Source: Clostridium sp. BNL1100 (GTDB taxonomy: Bacteria; Bacillota; Clostridia; Acetivibrionales; DSM-1351). Taken from it: 64,000 nucleotides of DNA. Each line of letters opens with the position of its first letter. The stretch's first letter is position 1. Positions 33,097-41,543 of this stretch are shown here, piece after piece. The notes beneath the pieces were generated by a model that saw only the letters and a program-made list of their open reading frames with translations, had not been told where the DNA came from and ran no database searches. The position numbers and the translations under genes were made by a program. The stretch covers positions 3,973,001 to 4,037,000 of the forward strand of contig NC_016791.1 of NCBI RefSeq assembly GCF_000244875.1. The letters run 5' to 3'.

Positions 33097-33228
33097 TCAC
33101 ATAAGGGGATATGCTAATTTGAGCAGGCCAAATCCATTAACAAGAAGCCGGCCTGCTCTCTTTTTTACATTCCAAGTATCTGCCAGTCCATCCTTGGATA
33201 AGGACGGTGAACGGATTTTTACCTTCAT
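33097..33228 (-). CDS. Possible 43-residue small basic protein upstream of the DUF4240 gene
   Basis: ATG at 33228 preceded by AAGGAGG; MKVKIRSPSLSKDGLADTW... ending LLKLAYPLM. Unrecognised. Its 3' half contains a 9-bp inverted repeat (GAGCAGGCC/GGCCTGCTC, 33121-33158) that is followed by a T-run on the plus strand. Stop to DUF4240 start is 20 bp, so it could be cotranscribed. Confidence 0.45.
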   Translation of the reverse strand: MKVKIRSPSLSKDGLADTWNVKKRAGRLLVNGFGLLKLAYPLM

Positions 33229-33279
33229 ACGAAGTCCTCCTTGTTATCGTTCAATAAGTATTAGAATATCGCATTGTGG

Positions 33280-33308
33280 TTGACAAAGGATAAGGTAGTG
33301 CATATAAT
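33280..33308 (+). promoter_or_regulatory. Consensus sigmaA promoter for the riboswitch-ATPase unit
   Basis: TTGACA (33280-33285), 17-bp spacer, TATAAT (33303-33308): both boxes are exact consensus. It lies about 55 bp before the riboswitch aptamer and 270 bp before the ATPase start, leaving a long leader. Confidence 0.92.
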
Positions 33309-33361
33309 GGTCTAGTAATCTCTTTGCACTGCATTACATCCGATTGTGGATGCGAGATCAA

Positions 33362-33467
33362 CAGTACAAACTGAGCAGGCGATGAACCTTTTAACGGAGG
33401 TCATGGGGCCGGGCCACCCAACGAGTGGCAACAGATTGCAATTTATGCACATCTGCGGGACAGTAGT
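33362..33467 (+). ncRNA. NiCo riboswitch (czcD motif) in the ATPase leader
   Basis: The leader contains the blocks CTGAGCAGGCGATGAACC, GGGCCGGGCCACCC and GTGGCAACAGAT in the order I recall for the NiCo (czcD) riboswitch, with terminal pairing of ACTG (33370-33373) and CAGT (33461-33464). This class binds Ni(II) or Co(II) cooperatively and switches on transporter genes in clostridia. The stretch to the gene contains GTTCCAT...ATGGAAC arms, which could be part of the expression platform. Identification is from remembered consensus; no covariance search was run. Confidence 0.78.
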
Positions 33468-33577
33468 ATGTTCCATAGGTGTGCTATTTTTATACCCAAA
33501 TGGAACAACGACCCCGAAAAATGGAGTGCCATAGAGCTATCGAACGAATGCCGAAAGGCTAAACGGAGGTAACTTTT

Positions 33578-36100
33578 ATGACAAGCAACAAACCAAACAT
33601 GGCAGGCCTTACCGCTGCCGAAGCACACAAGCTACAGGAGAAGTACGGTAAGAATGAACTGACGCAGGGTAAAAAGCAGAACTTTTTCTCTAAGGCTCTG
33701 CACATCATCTGTGAGCCGATGTTTCTGCTGCTCATCGTAGCGGCAATCATCTATTTCATTCTCGGTGAGCCGAGAGACGGAGCAATCATGCTGGTGTTTG
33801 TCATCTGCATCATCAGTATTGACATCATTCAAGAGTGGAAAACCGACAAAACACTCAATGCCCTCAAAGACCTGTCTGCGCCACATATCACCGTCATCCG
33901 TGACTGCAAGGAGCAGACCATTGCCAGTGCTGATCTTGTTCCCGGTGACCTGATGATGATCTACGAGGGCATCAAAATCCCCGCCGACGGCATTGTGGTA
34001 AAGTGCAGCGACCTCTGTGTGGATGAATCCTCCCTAACTGGCGAAGCAGAGGGCGTTTGGAAACTCCCCACCGAGAACGCCGAGCCGACCACCGATTATT
34101 GGCGTCGAGACTATTGTTACGCAGGCACCTTGGTCACACAAGGCACGGCAACCGTTTGTGTGGATAAAATTGGTGCCGTCACTGAATACGGTAAAATCGG
34201 TGCAAATGTGACCGCCGCACCTGATGAGGATACACCTCTGCAAAAGCAAACTGGTAGCCTTGTTAAGCTATGTGCGGGGATTGCCGCAGTCCTGTTCGCC
34301 CTGGTGGGTTTATTCACATGGTTCAATATTCCGGACCATGCCATAGGCGACCGACTGATTGAAAGCATTCTTTCCGGCATTACCCTTGCGATGGCGATGA
34401 TACCCGAGGAATTTCCGGTTATTCTTACCGTGTTCCTTTCTATGGGCGCATGGCGGCTTGCCAAAAAGCAATCTTTGGTGCGTAAGCTTCCTTCCGTGGA
34501 AACATTGGGTGCGGTATCAGTACTTTGCGTAGACAAAACCGGCACCATTACCATGAATCAAATGACAGTGCAAGATGTATGGGCACTGGATGGAGATAAC
34601 CATACATTGTGTGAAACCATGGGACTCGGCTGCGAAACAGATGCCTACGACCCCATGGAAAAAGCGATGCTTTCCCACTGCGACAATCTTGGCATCTCCA
34701 AGGAACATCTTTTCAGCGGAGAGCTGGTCAGCGAATACGCGTTCACCAACGAGCTGAAAATGATGGGTCATGTCTGGCGCAGAAACGGAGAGCTTGTCAT
34801 TGCAGCAAAAGGCTCTCCCGAACGGATTTTGACTATCTGCAACATGAGCAATGAAAAAAGAAAAATCGCTGAACGTAAAATCATGGAAATGTCCAAGGAA
34901 GGCCTTCGCGTCATTGCAGTAGCCACCGCGAAACCCCAAAGTGAAGCAGAAATACCTGCTCAAATCACCGACTGCACATTGACACTCTGCGGCCTGATCG
35001 GTCTTGCAGACCCTCCTCGTGAAAGCGTAAAAGCCGATATTGCCGTTTGCAACAAGGCCGGTATTCGTGTGGTGATGATTACGGGCGACAATGGTATCAC
35101 CGCTTCCTCGATTGCCAAGAAAATTGGTATGCCAAACAGCGATCATATCATCACTGGCGATATGTTAAGCGAAATGAGTGATGAGGAGCTTCGTGAAGAG
35201 GTGAAAGATGTTTCAATCTTCTCGCGTGTTGTACCGGAACACAAAATGCGGATTGTTAAGGCATTTAAGGAAAACGGCGAGATTGTTGCCATGACAGGTG
35301 ATGGTGTGAATGATGCCTCTGCACTGAAATACGCCGATATTGGCATTGCCATGGGAAAGCGCGGCAGCGAGGTTTCTCGTGAAGCCGCCGACCTGATTTT
35401 GATGGACGATAACTTTACAACCATTGTAGAGACGGTGAAGGACGGAAGACGTATTTATGACAACATCCGCAAAGCGGTTGGCTACGTGTTCACTATCCAC
35501 ATCCCGATTGCATTTGCATCCTTGCTTGCCCCTATGCTTGGCATCGCGCCCACTGCGCTCTTGCTACTGCCGTTGCACGTTGTGCTGCTGGAACTATTAA
35601 TTGACCCGACCTGCTCCATTGTGCTGGAGCGACAGCCTGCTGAAATGGATATTATGGAGCGCAAGCCGCGCGATCCGAAAGAGAAGCTGCTCACTGCAAC
35701 CATTCTTTTCAAAAGCGTTCTGCAAGGACTGGTTATTTTCGCCGCATCCTTTGGTGCTTATTATACGATACTTGATGGCAATGCAGCAGGCGCACCCACA
35801 GCTCGTGCAATGGGGCTTACCATTATCATGCTTTCCAATCTGTTCTTAGTACAGGTGAACAGCTCCGACCACGATTTAGCAGCGCAGTCGATAAAACGCC
35901 TTGTGAAAGATAAGGTGATGTGGGCGGTGAACTTTGGAACACTTGCAATGCTGGGGGTCATTCTATATTCTCCATTGAATGCGTTTCTGAAGCTGGCTCC
36001 GCTGTCTGCTCCTATGTTTTTTACTGCTGTGGGCATTGCGGCTGTGGCGGTATTCTGGTATGAAATCGTGAAGCTGATAAAAAAGCTGCGCAAAAAATAA
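33578..36100 (+). CDS. P-type cation-transporting ATPase, probably Ni/Co or other divalent metal exporter
   Basis: 840 residues. It has the order actuator (LTGEAEGV in place of TGES), M4 motif MIPEEFPVILTVF, phosphorylation site DKTGTIT (Asp319), nucleotide-binding KGSPERIL, and hinge TGDGVNDASALKYADIGIAMG. About ten membrane segments. Family features (PEEFP in M4 and IDPTCSIVLE in M6) set it apart from typical calcium SERCA and from CPx heavy-metal pumps, and no N-terminal metal-binding domain is present. The riboswitch upstream suggests that Ni(II)/Co(II) induces it, so export of these ions is the best guess. It is the only plus-strand gene inside the ICE and has GGAGG before its ATG. Confidence 0.88.
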   Translation: MTSNKPNMAGLTAAEAHKLQEKYGKNELTQGKKQNFFSKALHIICEPMFLLLIVAAIIYFILGEPRDGAIMLVFVICIISIDIIQEWKTDKTLNALKDLSAPHITVIRDCKEQTIASADLVPGDLMMIYEGIKIPADGIVVKCSDLCVDESSLTGEAEGVWKLPTENAEPTTDYWRRDYCYAGTLVTQGTATVCVDKIGAVTEYGKIGANVTAAPDEDTPLQKQTGSLVKLCAGIAAVLFALVGLFTWFNIPDHAIGDRLIESILSGITLAMAMIPEEFPVILTVFLSMGAWRLAKKQSLVRKLPSVETLGAVSVLCVDKTGTITMNQMTVQDVWALDGDNHTLCETMGLGCETDAYDPMEKAMLSHCDNLGISKEHLFSGELVSEYAFTNELKMMGHVWRRNGELVIAAKGSPERILTICNMSNEKRKIAERKIMEMSKEGLRVIAVATAKPQSEAEIPAQITDCTLTLCGLIGLADPPRESVKADIAVCNKAGIRVVMITGDNGITASSIAKKIGMPNSDHIITGDMLSEMSDEELREEVKDVSIFSRVVPEHKMRIVKAFKENGEIVAMTGDGVNDASALKYADIGIAMGKRGSEVSREAADLILMDDNFTTIVETVKDGRRIYDNIRKAVGYVFTIHIPIAFASLLAPMLGIAPTALLLLPLHVVLLELLIDPTCSIVLERQPAEMDIMERKPRDPKEKLLTATILFKSVLQGLVIFAASFGAYYTILDGNAAGAPTARAMGLTIIMLSNLFLVQVNSSDHDLAAQSIKRLVKDKVMWAVNFGTLAMLGVILYSPLNAFLKLAPLSAPMFFTAVGIAAVAVFWYEIVKLIKKLRKK

Positions 36101-36116
36101 CTGTAGCTCTCCTAAA

Positions 36117-36162
36117 TGCACTTCACGGTACAGTCTAATTTCATCCTGTGCCGTGAAGTGCA
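36117..36162 (+). repeat. Long hairpin after the P-type ATPase gene
   Basis: TGCACTTCACGG and CCGTGAAGTGCA are perfect 12-bp arms, extended by ACAG/CTGT, 17 bp after the ATPase stop. No T-run follows, so it may protect the mRNA 3' end instead of terminating. Confidence 0.6.
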
Positions 36163-36321
36163 CGTGAGAAAGGAACTTTTTGTGATCTGCAAACAACTGC
36201 ATTCTTTTTCGCTCTTTCGCTCCAAAAGGTACTTAACTGAACAATACGGTGAGGCATTTTTCCCTCCAGCTATGAGTTTGGCCCGCCGTACATCGCTTGG
36301 TTGTAAGCCTTAAGGCAAATC

Positions 36322-36360
36322 AGCACCAAGTAGCTTTCTTTAAGGCTACTCGGTGCTTTT
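36322..36360 (+). terminator. Terminator of the P-type ATPase transcript
   Basis: AGCACCAAGTAGC and GGCTACTCGGTGCT arms with an AT-rich loop, followed by TTTT. It lies at the right edge of the cargo block, a few bases from the stop of the converging VirB2-like gene. Confidence 0.75.
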
Positions 36361-36363
36361 CTA

Positions 36364-36702
36364 CTACATCCCCAAAATGCCCCAGATGTATAGTGGACAA
36401 GTCAGGGCAAACACAAGACAGGCGAACAAAATAGCAGGCGCGGCCCATTCAAACTGGCCATGCTTCCTGTAATCGAAATACGCCATCGCCAATTTTGCAA
36501 AGAAAAACACCGCCAGGATCAGATCGATTGCCGGGAAGACAACCTTATTAACGACGGTCTTGATCTGATCAGAAGCATCGTTCCAGGTGCCTTCGATCGC
36601 TCCGGCCACGTCACCGCTCGGCGCGGCATAAGCGGTTGTGCTGAACACACAGACCAGCATGAGCACTACGCAAAGGATAGGCAGGATTCGTTTGAATTTC
36701 AT
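36364..36702 (-). CDS. VirB2/TrbC-like conjugation pilin (DUF3852)
   Basis: 112 residues. An N-terminal signal sequence (KFKRILPILCVVLMLVCVFSTTAYAA) probably cleaves after AYA. The mature part has two hydrophobic segments (VVFPAIDLILAVFFFAKLAMAYF and APAILFACLVFALTCPLYIW) linked by a basic turn (DYRKHGQFEW), the VirB2/TrbC layout. The start MKFKR is the one preceded by AAAGGTGG. In a standard transfer operon it would lie beside virB6, but the cargo block now separates them. Confidence 0.75.
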   Translation of the reverse strand: MKFKRILPILCVVLMLVCVFSTTAYAAPSGDVAGAIEGTWNDASDQIKTVVNKVVFPAIDLILAVFFFAKLAMAYFDYRKHGQFEWAAPAILFACLVFALTCPLYIWGILGM

Positions 36703-36795
36703 AAAGATTAACCACCTTTCATATTTCATATTTGATTTTTGCAAAGAAAAAGACCGCAAAGCTATGCCCTGCGATCCTGTTTCTTTTTCTGTTGT

Positions 36796-38526
36796 TTACG
36801 GCTTTACCGGCGCGATATGCCAGTCATCCCAAAGGCTTCCACGAATGGTCACCGAGTCGGTAAGGTTCATACTGAGCATACCAGTTGGCGTCCAACAATC
36901 GATCAGCCATGTGTATGGCGTATAGCTTCCATCAGGGAACCAGATCGGGGTGAACTGCGTTCTGCGCTTATAAGTTGAGTATTTATTGGACGCAAATTCG
37001 AATTTGGAGTTATAACCGGTCTGTGTGCGTTTCAGCAGTCGCCAGTATGTTTTGTACTGAAATTCAGGAAAATAGGTAACCGCAGTTTGTGCATCGGTCA
37101 CTGCTGATGACTGATTGGTGCTGACATTGGCGGTTGTATATTGATTTACGCCATACCCTGATTTCATGGTTTTTCCGTATGCGGTTGGGTTTTTGTCATC
37201 CGGCACGATACTCATGGATGCGGAAAGACTGGCATGGTAAGCGTCCCAATCGAACTCCCACCAGCCCTTGTCCACCCATTCGCCGTCATCCTCCCAGCTG
37301 CCTCCGCCTTCTCCGTCGCCGTGCCAGTTCCAGTCGCTTTCCCAAACCCAATATTCATGCCACCATGGACGCCAGATTCCCCAGGAGGACGATGTTGTCT
37401 GTGCCTTATTGGGAACGGCCGGCGCGGTATAGCTGTCGTTACGGTCATCCGCAACGGGGTTGGGCGGATCGTTGCCGGAGAGATCTACGATTTTAGCGGT
37501 GATGGTACCACTGCCGGCAGAGCCGCCTCCTGATACCGCCACCTGAATGGTCATAGTCTGCGGTGTGGAAGGTGTCCGCCACCGTACCCACACAAGCTGG
37601 CGGTCACCCTCCGGATAATACACTCCGCTTACGGTATAGGTTTGACCGCCGATAGTGAAGCGCACCGTCACCGGGTGATCGGGATCGGCCTGACCGCCGC
37701 GAACTGTGACTGAGGTGATAACCTCAGTATTAACCCGGTACTCATAATTATAAGTTGTAACTTCAGGCGGATCGGCCAGTGTTTCATTGAACCGGACAAT
37801 TCCAATGCCGAGAGCTGCGATGATATCTGCGTTGGAAGCCGGGGATGTCCGGGAACCCGACCATGCAGGATAGCCGAGGTCGGGTGTTTCGAGGAACATT
37901 GCAAGAGGTAAGTTTTTATGGCTGAGAGACACCATCTTGCTGCGCAGCCCTCCACCCAACTGCTGGTCGTAAAGTGCCGCTTCGGTAGCGGTCATTGCCA
38001 TCTTGATGCCCTGGAATGTCATGTATGCGATGGGCTCCAGCAGAAGCTTATACTCGCCGTTGATTAGTATATCGTAGTTCATGCCGGTAACATCGGCAAT
38101 ACGCATTAAAACATATTCCGAGCAGAAATATCGCTTAATTTCCTCAATGCTGGCTTGCCCGCTGTCGGAGCTTATAATTCGTGGAAGAGGTATTTCAACT
38201 TTTATACACGAATATGTTGACGTAGATGGTGTAATAGAGCTTCCATTTGTATATGCTATCTTTGATACTTTTCCGAAATGTACGGCTACCGCGGGCGTTT
38301 TATTGGTGAAGTCAATGGGAGTGGTGACTGCTGTTCTGTCACTTCCCCGAATAACAGTTATCCTGACACCCTCATTCCCGGAATTCCAATAGTTTTCGCT
38401 TGTACCACTGCCCATTCCGCCGCCACCGTGGTCTATGTTGCCATCCCCCTCAGCGTAGGCTTTAATAGGCAAAACTAAAGAAATCAGCAGTACTAATGCG
38501 AAAAAAATGCTGAGTTGTCGTTTCAT
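36796..38526 (-). CDS. Secreted aromatic-rich surface protein of the conjugation region
   Basis: 576 residues with a Sec signal peptide (KRQLSIFFALVLLISLVLPIKAYAEG, cleavage after AYA). The mature start is Gly-rich. A beta-rich domain (VTVRFTIGGQTYTVSGVYYPEGDRQLVWVRWRT) suggests an immunoglobulin-like fold, followed by a striking Trp/Gly/Asp-rich segment (WGIWRPWWHEYWVWESDWNW, about residues 404-423). No membrane anchor or LPXTG is visible. It lies between the VirB2-like gene and the DUF6550-like gene, suggesting an outer channel or adhesion part. I do not recognise a named family. Confidence 0.65.
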   Translation of the reverse strand: MKRQLSIFFALVLLISLVLPIKAYAEGDGNIDHGGGGMGSGTSENYWNSGNEGVRITVIRGSDRTAVTTPIDFTNKTPAVAVHFGKVSKIAYTNGSSITPSTSTYSCIKVEIPLPRIISSDSGQASIEEIKRYFCSEYVLMRIADVTGMNYDILINGEYKLLLEPIAYMTFQGIKMAMTATEAALYDQQLGGGLRSKMVSLSHKNLPLAMFLETPDLGYPAWSGSRTSPASNADIIAALGIGIVRFNETLADPPEVTTYNYEYRVNTEVITSVTVRGGQADPDHPVTVRFTIGGQTYTVSGVYYPEGDRQLVWVRWRTPSTPQTMTIQVAVSGGGSAGSGTITAKIVDLSGNDPPNPVADDRNDSYTAPAVPNKAQTTSSSWGIWRPWWHEYWVWESDWNWHGDGEGGGSWEDDGEWVDKGWWEFDWDAYHASLSASMSIVPDDKNPTAYGKTMKSGYGVNQYTTANVSTNQSSAVTDAQTAVTYFPEFQYKTYWRLLKRTQTGYNSKFEFASNKYSTYKRRTQFTPIWFPDGSYTPYTWLIDCWTPTGMLSMNLTDSVTIRGSLWDDWHIAPVKP

Positions 38527-38545
38527 TTAAACCCTCCTTGAACAA

Positions 38546-38570
38546 CAAAAAGCACCGAAAACTCGGTGCT
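38546..38570 (-). terminator. Terminator between DUF6550-like gene and the surface protein
   Basis: AGCACCGA/TCGGTGCT arms with a four-base loop and T-runs on both strands (five Ts on the minus strand). It ends the Tad-cluster transcript or reduces read-through into the conjugation surface genes. Confidence 0.72.
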
Positions 38571-38593
38571 TTTAGCTTATTAAAGAACTATCT

Positions 38594-39157
38594 TCAGTCC
38601 ATATCTCCAACCTGTTTATTGATATCACCTTCACCACCTACTGTTTTTTGATCAACAGCCCCACCTTCATCGTCTATCCAGCCAAATCCGGGGACATAAA
38701 TCTTGCCATCTTTTTTCTCACCACCTGAAGGTTCCTTGGGTTCAGTTTTTACCGTATCCTCCGGCTTATATTCGGGTGCTTTGCTTGTATCTTTTGTAGA
38801 AGTTTCCGGCTTGGGTGTAGGTTTTTCTGTAGGAGCTGCAGGCTTGGTAGGCTCTGCCTGCAGGCTTTGATCCTTACCGCTGGAATCAGCTGTATCCGTG
38901 CCTGCGGTCACGACCGGTGTTGCAGTTGGATCAATAGGTGAAACGCTTACCTCCGGTTTCGTTGTCGGCGCTGCGGCGGATGTCGGGGGTTCCGCACTGG
39001 GGTTGACTACCCCCGACATGGTCGGAGAGGGCTGGATTGGCACATCTACCGGCTTTTCTGTCTTGAATTGCGAGGATATGGCTATGACAAGGACTACGCA
39101 TACCACACCGAGTCCGGTTAGGGTGAGCCTCTTTTTTGTTTTGTCTGTCAGTTTCAT
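38594..39157 (-). CDS. Membrane-anchored Pro/Thr-rich protein (DUF6550-like)
   Basis: 187 residues. One N-terminal membrane segment (RLTLTGLGVVCVVLVIAIS) is followed by a long extracellular Pro/Thr/Ser/Glu/Lys linker (for example KPAAPTEKPTPKPETSTKD). A small conserved end follows (GKIYVPGFGWIDDEGGAV), which is the family mark. Such a stalk could span the cell wall. It lies at the downstream end of the Tad cluster. Function is unknown; a spacer or anchor for the surface apparatus is inferred. Confidence 0.7.
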   Translation of the reverse strand: MKLTDKTKKRLTLTGLGVVCVVLVIAISSQFKTEKPVDVPIQPSPTMSGVVNPSAEPPTSAAAPTTKPEVSVSPIDPTATPVVTAGTDTADSSGKDQSLQAEPTKPAAPTEKPTPKPETSTKDTSKAPEYKPEDTVKTEPKEPSGGEKKDGKIYVPGFGWIDDEGGAVDQKTVGGEGDINKQVGDMD

Positions 39158-39253
39158 TCAAACTACCTCCTTTTGTGTAAAAGGTTAATGTGTTTTTTCA
39201 ATGACACACCATACTACAAGTTTTTTCAGAAGTCCAGGAAAATCCGAAAATTG

Positions 39254-39805
39254 TTAAAACAAGGGCATATATTTGGCCTGTACTTTGAGGTTGATCTGCA
39301 TTGGGGGGAGCAATTTACCCCCGAACCGAACCGGAACCTCCAGCCGAATTACCGCATCGGCTAGAAAGCCATCATTATTGTCGGGGCTGCCGGGTGCCAG
39401 CGGCATATTCTGCAAGTCCACCGACAGCCTGGAGAGCTTGAATTCTACCACATCTCCGGCGTATTTCACATGATAGCCGCCTGCATAACGCAGCCCCAGC
39501 AGTTCGTCCAGAAGTCCGTAAATGTCACTATAGTCCAGACTTTCTTCAAAATCATCCGCCGATGGCTGATAAGCACCGCTGTATCCTTCTCGCACTCCGT
39601 GATAAACATCATCATAACTGTCGTTCACTGTCGAAATGACAGCGGATTGTACTGCGTCCCGAACACCCTGTGCAATAATAACCAGCCGAATGTATTCGGA
39701 TATGCCGCAGAAAATGATGACCAGCGCAAGGGCAACCGCAATTATGAGCGGAAAAGATGTTCCTTTTTTATCTTTCAGTATAACACATAATTTTCCATTT
39801 GTCAT
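39254..39805 (-). CDS. TadE/TadG-like pseudopilin
   Basis: 183 residues. A short basic N-terminus (LKDKKGTSFPLIIAVALALVIIFCGISEYIR) resembles type IVc pseudopilins: Gly-Thr-Ser-Phe-Pro before a hydrophobic helix, as in TadE proteins. The extracellular part is beta-rich. It overlaps the next upstream gene by four bases (ATGA). It would be processed by the prepilin peptidase at 45567 and form a minor part of the Tad fibre. Confidence 0.7.
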   Translation of the reverse strand: MTNGKLCVILKDKKGTSFPLIIAVALALVIIFCGISEYIRLVIIAQGVRDAVQSAVISTVNDSYDDVYHGVREGYSGAYQPSADDFEESLDYSDIYGLLDELLGLRYAGGYHVKYAGDVVEFKLSRLSVDLQNMPLAPGSPDNNDGFLADAVIRLEVPVRFGGKLLPPMQINLKVQAKYMPLF

Positions 39806-40197
39806 TTCCAGTATACCTCACTTTTTCCGCTGGCACGAGCCTGGAGAGTGACAGGAAAACTCCCGAATCCTCCGAACAGACCGATATCCGCCTGTGTAGT
39901 CACCGTCACTGTAAATTCCTCGTTGAGTTGGATTTTGCCGGATTTCGACCATGAGATGTCAGGATTCAGGCCGGTCTTTTCCGTGAGTACCTGTGCCCGC
40001 AGTGTCGTTTCGCTGCCCACACGCCCAGCAATTTCGGCTTCCCGGCAGAGCTCCGTGGCATAGGTATCCAGCTTATTTTTGGTGACGAACACCGGCAAAA
40101 CACTAACCGCCACGGCGATGACCAGCATCACGCACAGCACCAGTACCGCCACATCGATATAACCCTCGCCCCGTTTGGAGTGCAGCCGTTTCAACAT
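39802..40197 (-). CDS. DUF4320-like TadE-type pseudopilin
   Basis: 131 residues. The N-terminus KRLHSKRGEGYIDVAVLVLCVMLVIAVAVSVLPVF has the RGEGYID pattern with Glu after the Gly, then the hydrophobic helix of type IVc prepilins. The rest is a small beta domain. RGEG is shared in spirit with HGEGFVD in the pilin candidate at 45985, suggesting the same peptidase cuts both after Gly. Start and stop overlap the neighbouring genes. Confidence 0.72.
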   Translation of the reverse strand: MLKRLHSKRGEGYIDVAVLVLCVMLVIAVAVSVLPVFVTKNKLDTYATELCREAEIAGRVGSETTLRAQVLTEKTGLNPDISWSKSGKIQLNEEFTVTVTTQADIGLFGGFGSFPVTLQARASGKSEVYWK

Positions 40198-40568
40198 AGG
40201 CGTACCCCCTCGTTAAGAGTTGGCGGCTGATATGCTTCATCTATCGCATAATCACCCTCTCCCAACCCCTTGTCCACGATGTTCCAGAGGACGTGCCCCA
40301 TTTCTTCGCTGTGCGCCACATTCTGTTCATCCAACCAGTAATTACTTACCAACTCCAGCGGATTTTCAAAGCGGATCAGGTATTCTGCGTAATCCGGACT
40401 GCATGCTTCCATCAGTTCCTCGTACACCAGCTTCACCGCGGCGATTTCCGCAGCCTGCCCGATCAGATCGGATACAGGTTTGTTCTGGAGCTGCTGGATG
40501 TAGGAGCGGTAGTTCGCTTCCATCTTTTCCTGCAGCTTTTTTTCTAATTTTTTTCGATCCATATCCAT
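40191..40568 (-). CDS. DUF3848-like cytosolic protein
   Basis: 125 residues, helical and acidic, with no membrane segment. LEKKLQEKMEANYRSYIQQLQNKPVSDLIGQAAEIAAVKLVYEEL is typical of DUF3848 proteins found in clostridial mobile elements. Function unknown. It overlaps the DUF4320-like gene by 7 bp and follows tadC by 15 bp, so it is cotranscribed with the Tad cluster. Confidence 0.65.
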   Translation of the reverse strand: MDMDRKKLEKKLQEKMEANYRSYIQQLQNKPVSDLIGQAAEIAAVKLVYEELMEACSPDYAEYLIRFENPLELVSNYWLDEQNVAHSEEMGHVLWNIVDKGLGEGDYAIDEAYQPPTLNEGVRLC

Positions 40569-40583
40569 GAGATTTCCTCCTTT

Positions 40584-41456
40584 CTAAAACATGTTGCCGA
40601 GGGAACTGACTATCTCCATAGCAATGATGGCAAGGTAAGTAAAGAGAAAGCACATCAGCATGACAAAGGAAAACACCCGGATCTTCGGCGGGATCTTCTG
40701 CGCCTGTCCTTTCAGCCGCTGCAGTTCCAGTGCCTTGAAATCATGTGTCAGCATCTGAAAGTATACGGCGCTGTCATCGCCTCTAAGGACACCGATGAGT
40801 CCTCTCACCACATCGGAAAGCATGGGAGAATTCAGTCTTGCCTCGCACCGGGTCAGCGCCGCCTCATAACTGGAGGAGCGCATGTCGGCCGTCAGCACGT
40901 CCAGCTCATGGGCAAAGGCGGAGCCAGCGTTCTTCTTATAGGCTTCGATCATTGCCAGCACATCCCGGCTGGCCTTGAGAGTTTGCTCAATCGTTGCCAC
41001 AAACCGGGGCAGCTCGCTTTCTACCTGCTCCCGTTTTTCCCGGAGCTGCTCGTCGGCTCTTTTGCTTTCCTTGAAATAGGTCAGCAAAGCCAGAATGACT
41101 AACACTGGTGAGAGCAAAGGAAGCAGCACCAGGCTTGGGATCACGCCCAGCAGGATGGCGCCGGCCTTGACAATGGCATAGGCCGAGTACACCTCCGGCG
41201 TCATGGGAATTCCCGCTGCCTTGAGGATATTTGTCATCCGGCTTTTCTTGTACTCGTCCATTCGGATATATTTTGAAAGCTTCACGGCGCCTGACATCAA
41301 CCAGGCTTCCACGGTTTTTGCGGCTTTCTTATCCTCTTTTCCAGCAGACAGCATGGCTTTGGCAGCGCCTATGGCCGGCAGCTTCAGTACCTCCGCCAGA
41401 ATAAAAAACAGCCCTGCCGCAAACAAAGCCGTAAACAAAAATAGTAGAGATTGCAA
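40584..41456 (-). CDS. tadC: TadC-like inner-membrane platform protein
   Basis: 290 residues of the type II secretion F (GspF) superfamily. It has an N-terminal membrane segment, the cytosolic F domain (LPRFVATIEQTLKASRDVLAMIEAYKKNAGSAFAHELDVLTADM), and C-terminal segments (RVFSFVMLMCFLFTYLAIIAMEIV). Paired with the TadB-like gene upstream, as in all Tad loci, it would form the assembly platform. The start is TTG, nine bases after GGAGG. Confidence 0.82.
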   Translation of the reverse strand: MQSLLFLFTALFAAGLFFILAEVLKLPAIGAAKAMLSAGKEDKKAAKTVEAWLMSGAVKLSKYIRMDEYKKSRMTNILKAAGIPMTPEVYSAYAIVKAGAILLGVIPSLVLLPLLSPVLVILALLTYFKESKRADEQLREKREQVESELPRFVATIEQTLKASRDVLAMIEAYKKNAGSAFAHELDVLTADMRSSSYEAALTRCEARLNSPMLSDVVRGLIGVLRGDDSAVYFQMLTHDFKALELQRLKGQAQKIPPKIRVFSFVMLMCFLFTYLAIIAMEIVSSLGNMF

Positions 41457-41543
41457 ATAGTTTCACCTCCTGAAAAGTTTAATAATAAAACGACCACATC
41501 CATGCAGCGGTTATGATATCTCCGATTTTGTCGATAGCCGCGG

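Noticed and set aside
36117-36162. Hairpin considered as the ATPase terminator
   Set aside because: No T-run follows; the better terminator is at 36322-36360.
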